Below, piece after piece: positions 32,413-35,652 of a stretch of DNA of 35,652 bases (positions are counted from its first letter, which is position 1; each line of letters opens with the position of its first letter). The notes under the pieces were generated by a model, which was not told the DNA's origin, searched no databases, and was given only the letters and a program-made list of their open reading frames with translations. The DNA comes from Bacillota bacterium (GTDB lineage: Bacteria > Bacillota > Clostridia > Lachnospirales > Lachnospiraceae). The position numbers and the translations under genes are program-made. Location: positions 1-35,652 of the forward strand of contig JAEYQV010000143.1 of NCBI GenBank assembly GCA_023409835.1. Direction: 5' to 3'.

Positions 32413-33057
32413 ATGACATACGACACCATAATTTTTGATCTGGACGGAACCCTATTAAATACACTGGATGATCTTCGTGACAGTTTAAATGACATATTAG
32501 CACAAAGGGGATTTTCCACCAGAAGTCTGGAGGAGGTTAGGCGCTTCGTTGGAAACGGAGTCCGTAACCTGGTACGCCTGTCCTTACCCGGGCATTGCAC
32601 GGAGGAAGAGGTAACCCAGGTACTGGAGGAATTCAAGGAGCATTACCGTGGCAATATGCAGAATAAAACCAGACCCTATAACGGCATTATGGAACTGCTG
32701 CTGGATCTGAACCGTTTTAATTATAAAATCGCAATTGTCTCCAATAAATACGATACCGCAGTGAAGTCTCTGGCAAAGACCTACTTCGGGAATCTGATTC
32801 CGGTAGCCATCGGTGAATCCCCCGAGGTTAAGAGAAAGCCTGCCCCGGACAGTGTCTTTGAAGCCGTGAGGGAGCTGGGCTCCGAGCTAAGTAAGACCGT
32901 ATTTGTCGGTGATTCCGAGACAGATGCACAGACAGCTAAGAATGCAGGAATCCCCTGTATCGGAGTAACCTGGGGCTTTCGAAGCCGTGAAGTGCTGAAG
33001 GCCGCCGGTGTAGATTATTTGATTGATACCCCGAAGGAACTATTAACCCTGATATAA
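32413..33057 (+). CDS. HAD-superfamily phosphatase, phosphoglycolate phosphatase-like
   Basis: The 214-residue protein is a subclass IA HAD hydrolase: motif 1 FDLDGTLLNT (nucleophile Asp9, acid Asp11), a helical cap (about 15-80), motif 2 VSNKYD (about 111-116), motif 3 Lys in KRKPAPD and motif 4 VGDSETDAQTAKNAG. Such proteins act on phosphoglycolate, pyrophosphate or sugar phosphates; the substrate cannot be chosen from sequence. AAAGGA lies 9-11 bases before the ATG. It stands alone between divergent fhs and the ATP-grasp genes. Confidence 0.9.
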   Translation: MTYDTIIFDLDGTLLNTLDDLRDSLNDILAQRGFSTRSLEEVRRFVGNGVRNLVRLSLPGHCTEEEVTQVLEEFKEHYRGNMQNKTRPYNGIMELLLDLNRFNYKIAIVSNKYDTAVKSLAKTYFGNLIPVAIGESPEVKRKPAPDSVFEAVRELGSELSKTVFVGDSETDAQTAKNAGIPCIGVTWGFRSREVLKAAGVDYLIDTPKELLTLI

Positions 33058-33143
33058 AGGATTGTAACTATCCTTTGTCACAATGCTTATGAAATCCCGG
33101 AAGAATACCGGATTGTCTGCCTGTGACAGCAGCCGCCAATAAA

Positions 33144-33197
33144 GGTTGCAGCAGTATTTCACGGAGTTTCCGTCTTAATACTACTGCAACCTTATTC
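33144..33197 (+). terminator. terminator after the HAD phosphatase
   Basis: GGTTGCAG (33144-33151) pairs with CTGCAACC (33184-33191) and AGTATT with AATACT inside, one C-A mismatch. A weak TTATTCT follows. The rest of the 33058-33280 gap shows a small stem AAATTAT/ATAATTT (33269-33293) over the stop codon of the ATP-grasp gene. Confidence 0.72.
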
Positions 33198-33280
33198 TAA
33201 ATAACTCAATATGATGATTCCACTCCTGCATCACCGACCGCTTCGGGTACAGTAAGCCCGATTCTCTCAAATTATTGTCT

Positions 33281-34162
33281 TTATCGATAATTTGCTTTGA
33301 TTAGGCTCTTGATATAAGTCAGATATTTCTCCACAATATTGATACCGGAGCACTGATACAGCATCCTGGAGCCGACAACATCCTCGATCTCATTGAATAT
33401 CAATTCCCCTTCATCCCCGATAATAAAATCAATCCCGACCAGTCCGATATCAAATTGACTCATAATAATGCGTACAATTCTCTCCTCTTCCTCGGAAAGC
33501 TCATATAGGCAGACCTCACCGCCCAGGGAGAAATTCGATTTAAAGCCCTCTCTTGCGGTGCGTAATACTGCTGCTACGATCTCCTGACCTATGACATATA
33601 CCCTCAGATCCTGATGTCTGCTTCCGGTTAAGGGCTGTAGTACCGCATCGGAGCCTCCGATTCCATTCAGTATACTGTCTCTTACCGCTATGTCCCCGAT
33701 GCTATCCTGATCCATTAAAAACACCTGGCTTCCCCCATGGCCATCCACCGCTTTGATGACGGTCTGATCCATCATCCTATTCATAGTATCCTTCAGCAGA
33801 CGATTCTTACAGAAGTCAGAATCCACCATACGGATCCCCGTTCCGGCCAGATACTGGTAGGTTTTTGCCTTGTCGTTACAGATTTCTGATAACAGGGCAT
33901 TGTTGAATACCCGGATTCCCATGTATTCCAGGTGACTGCTGAGCAAGGGATAGATTGCCCGGCAGATGGCAAAGTCCGGATACTTGGGCTCCTCCCCATT
34001 TACCTTAAGAAAACGCTCATTATCCCTGACACCGAAGCTAAGCTCCTCCACCAGAATAAGCTTGACTGTAATGCCAAGCTTCTCCCCTTCTTCCTGATAG
34101 AATTCGATGTATCTCCGGTTATATAAGGCAGAGTCACTAAAGTAAATCAGCCAAGCCAACAT
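33281..34162 (-). CDS. RimK-like ATP-grasp protein, second of a pair
   Basis: This 293-residue protein has the ATP-grasp layout: a Rossmann-like N-terminal part (1-100), ATP-binding lysine in QTVIKAVDGHGGSQVF, a glutamine-rich hinge (LQPLTG), then HQDLRVYVIG, GFKSNFSLGG, GIDFIIG and the metal-binding end IFNEIEDVVGSRML. RimK/LysX relatives add amino acids to peptides, proteins or cofactors. Here the usual E-x-N end reads NEIED, a variant. The start is the ATG at 34162 with AGGTGG upstream; GTG codons directly after the previous stop are alternatives. It follows its paralogue by 12 bp. Confidence 0.85.
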   Translation of the reverse strand: MLAWLIYFSDSALYNRRYIEFYQEEGEKLGITVKLILVEELSFGVRDNERFLKVNGEEPKYPDFAICRAIYPLLSSHLEYMGIRVFNNALLSEICNDKAKTYQYLAGTGIRMVDSDFCKNRLLKDTMNRMMDQTVIKAVDGHGGSQVFLMDQDSIGDIAVRDSILNGIGGSDAVLQPLTGSRHQDLRVYVIGQEIVAAVLRTAREGFKSNFSLGGEVCLYELSEEEERIVRIIMSQFDIGLVGIDFIIGDEGELIFNEIEDVVGSRMLYQCSGINIVEKYLTYIKSLIKANYR

Positions 34163-34174
34163 CCTTACCACCAC

Positions 34175-35068
34175 CTAATTTAGTTTGTTGCGTATATGGG
34201 TGATGATTGCATCCGCTGCATTCACACCGGTGCAATCAAAGATATTCTTAAAATGAGCATTTGAGTTCACCTCACAGACCAGAGGCTGATGATCTTCACC
34301 AAATAGCAGATCAACACCGGCATAGTCCAGCCCTAACACTTCACAGCATTGGACAGCAAGTCTGCACTGCTCTTTTGTCGGCTCATAGGACTTCATCTTT
34401 CCGCCGATGGTTAAGTTTGCACGAAAATCTCCATTCTCGGAGTAACGGTACATCGATGCGATTACCTTACCCCCGACGACCTGAAGTCTGATATCCTTCC
34501 CGGCACTGGAGGCGATAAACTTCTGGAACAGAACCGGCTTTGCCCCGGTCTTACCAAGGAATACCGTAAGTTCCTTTAAGTCCTTCGCAAGATAAACCTG
34601 CTGTCCGAAAGAGCCGAAGCACTCCTTAACGACCATGGGGAATCCAAGCCGATCCGCTGCCTCCGTTAGAAAATCCATATTGGTATAGCCGATATTATCG
34701 AAGGTCTTAGGAGCGATAATCGTCCGTGGCATAGGAATTCCGGCTCTCATCAGGGCCAGATGGGTCAGGGATTTATCATCACAGGCGGCAATTGCCTGAG
34801 AGGAATTAAATACCGGAAACTTAAGCTGCTCCAGATAGCTTGCCAGTCTGATATCCTTATCCCAGAACAGGATGAAATCCGGTTGACTTTCTCCGCACAG
34901 CCTGTACATATCTTCCTTCTTCTCGCTTGAAAGATCCACCAATAGCTGTGCATTGGTCTTTAAGTGCATATCCAGCTTCTGCTTTCGTGCAGCCTCCAGT
35001 AGCCAGCTATGGATTTCATTGAATTTATTCGATTGTAGGAATTCATTTACTATCAGCCAGCCGGTCAT
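34175..35068 (-). CDS. RimK-like ATP-grasp protein, first of a pair
   Basis: The 297-residue protein is a second ATP-grasp enzyme with clearer RimK features: CDDKSLTHLALMRAGIPMPRT (the lid entry, about 97-115), Lys148 (VVKECFGSFGQQVYL), hinge LFQKFI, DIRLQVVGGKV (Asp192, Arg194), RANLTIGG, GVDLL (Asp253) and CEVNSN (Glu266, Asn268). It likely activates a carboxyl group as acyl phosphate and joins it to an amine. The ATG at 35068 has AAGGA 7 bases upstream, itself part of a repeat-like element. Substrate and pathway are unknown; no short precursor-peptide gene was found beside the pair. Confidence 0.88.
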   Translation of the reverse strand: MTGWLIVNEFLQSNKFNEIHSWLLEAARKQKLDMHLKTNAQLLVDLSSEKKEDMYRLCGESQPDFILFWDKDIRLASYLEQLKFPVFNSSQAIAACDDKSLTHLALMRAGIPMPRTIIAPKTFDNIGYTNMDFLTEAADRLGFPMVVKECFGSFGQQVYLAKDLKELTVFLGKTGAKPVLFQKFIASSAGKDIRLQVVGGKVIASMYRYSENGDFRANLTIGGKMKSYEPTKEQCRLAVQCCEVLGLDYAGVDLLFGEDHQPLVCEVNSNAHFKNIFDCTGVNAADAIITHIRNKLN

Positions 35069-35318
35069 CTGTTATCCTTCATTCCATCTGTTCTATATCA
35101 TTCTATAACTATTTCATTCTATTACCATTTCATTCTATTACCATTTCATTCTGTTACTATTTCATTCTGTTACTATTTCATCCAATTACTATTTCATTCT
35201 GTTACTATTTCATTCTATAACTATATCATTCTATTACTATTTCATTCTATTACTGTTTCATTCTATTACTATTTCATTCTATTTCTATTTCATTCTATTT
35301 CTATTCCATACTCTCTCT
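35066..35318. repeat. 16-bp tandem repeat array upstream of the ATP-grasp pair
   Basis: Thirteen 16-bp units fill 35095-35302, consensus on + ATTTCATTCTATTACT, with a worn fourteenth to 35318. Towards the gene, two 19-bp direct copies (35066-35084 and 35085-35103, 15 of 19 bases equal) carry the repeat into the ribosome site and start codon. The period is not a multiple of three, and stops occur in all frames, so it is not coding. The 35069-35426 gap holds nothing else clear, only a weak possible promoter near 35360-35390 and a short direct repeat TTGAAGCAGCT. Confidence 0.92.
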
Positions 35319-35426
35319 GATATCGACATAAACCTCACAGGAGAGTGAATGGATTACTTTATTTGATAAGCTTTTTACGATTATGTCAGGAAGGCTACTT
35401 TGAAGCAGCTGCCTTGAAGCAGCTAC

Positions 35427-35652
35427 CTAATTCTCGTCCAGATATTGTTCGAATTGCTCCTTCGACATGAGAATCTTCCTGGGCTTCGTACCTTCCTCGG
35501 GTCCTACGACTCCTGCCTCCGCCAACTGGTCCATTATCCTGGCGGCACGGTTAAAGCCGATCTTATAGACTCTCTGGAGCATACCGATGGAGGCCTTGTC
35601 CTTCTCGATGATGAATTTACCTGCTTCCGCAAAATAATCGTCCCGTTCGTTA
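35427..35652 (-). CDS. DNA translocase FtsK/SpoIIIE, C-terminal fragment
   Basis: The last 74 codons of a gene that continues beyond the window. The fragment is the gamma winged-helix domain that reads polar DNA sequences: DYFAEAGKFIIEKDKASIGM, LQRVYKIGFNRAARIMDQLA and EAGVVGPEEGTKPRKIL, ending QYLDEN. The family pumps DNA through the septum at division or sporulation; the motor domain lies outside the window, so FtsK and SpoIIIE cannot be told apart. The stop is TAG at 35429-35427. Confidence 0.93.
   Translation of the reverse strand, partial: NERDDYFAEAGKFIIEKDKASIGMLQRVYKIGFNRAARIMDQLAEAGVVGPEEGTKPRKILMSKEQFEQYLDEN

Noticed and set aside
35066..35318. CRISPR array or coding repeat protein
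   Set aside because: 16-bp units have no spacers, and stops appear in all frames because the period is not a multiple of three.
35069..35426. Graspetide precursor peptide gene beside the ATP-grasp pair
   Set aside because: Reading frames here are short and repeat-derived (the longest with a start gives about 14 residues); no leader/core pattern is seen.

Overview
The window is chromosomal DNA from a low-to-moderate GC, spore-forming, strictly anaerobic-type Firmicute, most likely a member of the Lachnospiraceae (Clostridium cluster XIVa). The pointers are: strong AGGAGG ribosome binding sites; a PdaA-type spore-cortex deacetylase; a large formate-tetrahydrofolate ligase; the clostridial gene order radical SAM (TIGR03960) - DUF2344 - RNase E/G - rplU - prp - rpmA - obgE - yhbY - nadD - yqeK - rsfS - lexA; and an L27 with the Firmicute N-terminal extension next to the protease that removes it. 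The species cannot be named from sequence alone. No phage, insertion sequence, tRNA or rRNA was seen.

Layout. (1) 1-7.5 kb: lexA on the + strand behind four phased LexA-like boxes, facing across a two-way terminator the minus-strand ribosome-biogenesis operon obgE-yhbY-nadD-yqeK-rsfS and the separately promoted rplU-prp-rpmA unit. (2) 6-13 kb, minus strand: a DUF1576 membrane protein and ybaK lie between rng and rplU; then rng, DUF2344, a radical SAM protein with an in-frame 18-bp tandem repeat, and a single-pass membrane protein of unknown function. (3) 13.4-19.5 kb, minus strand: a PdaA-like deacetylase, then an ABC-2 exporter (ATPase plus two permeases) followed by a NarL-type sensor kinase and regulator, with a perfect 7-2-7 palindrome in its promoter region. 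(4) 19.7-24 kb, + strand: tyrS, a zinc-ribbon membrane protein, and birA-bioY behind a candidate BirA operator. (5) 24-27.5 kb: a SWIM-domain SNF2 helicase (minus). (6) 27.8-29.3 kb: pyrB-pyrI (+). (7) 29.5-32 kb, minus: an Fe/Mn superoxide dismutase and fhs. (8) 32.4-33.1 kb: an HAD phosphatase (+). (9) 33.3-35.1 kb, minus: two adjacent RimK-like ATP-grasp genes whose leader is a 16-bp tandem repeat array, then the C-terminus of an FtsK/SpoIIIE translocase running off the window.

Most genes are housekeeping. The more unusual content is between and inside genes: a 44-bp hairpin repeat array and a 20-bp perfect hairpin over the obgE stop codon, a hexapeptide repeat in the radical SAM protein, a three-way-junction terminator after the deacetylase, likely operators for LexA, BirA and the exporter's own response regulator, and the 16-bp array before the ATP-grasp pair. 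I found no convincing wholly new multi-gene system; the ATP-grasp pair and the self-regulated exporter are the best candidates for unassigned function.
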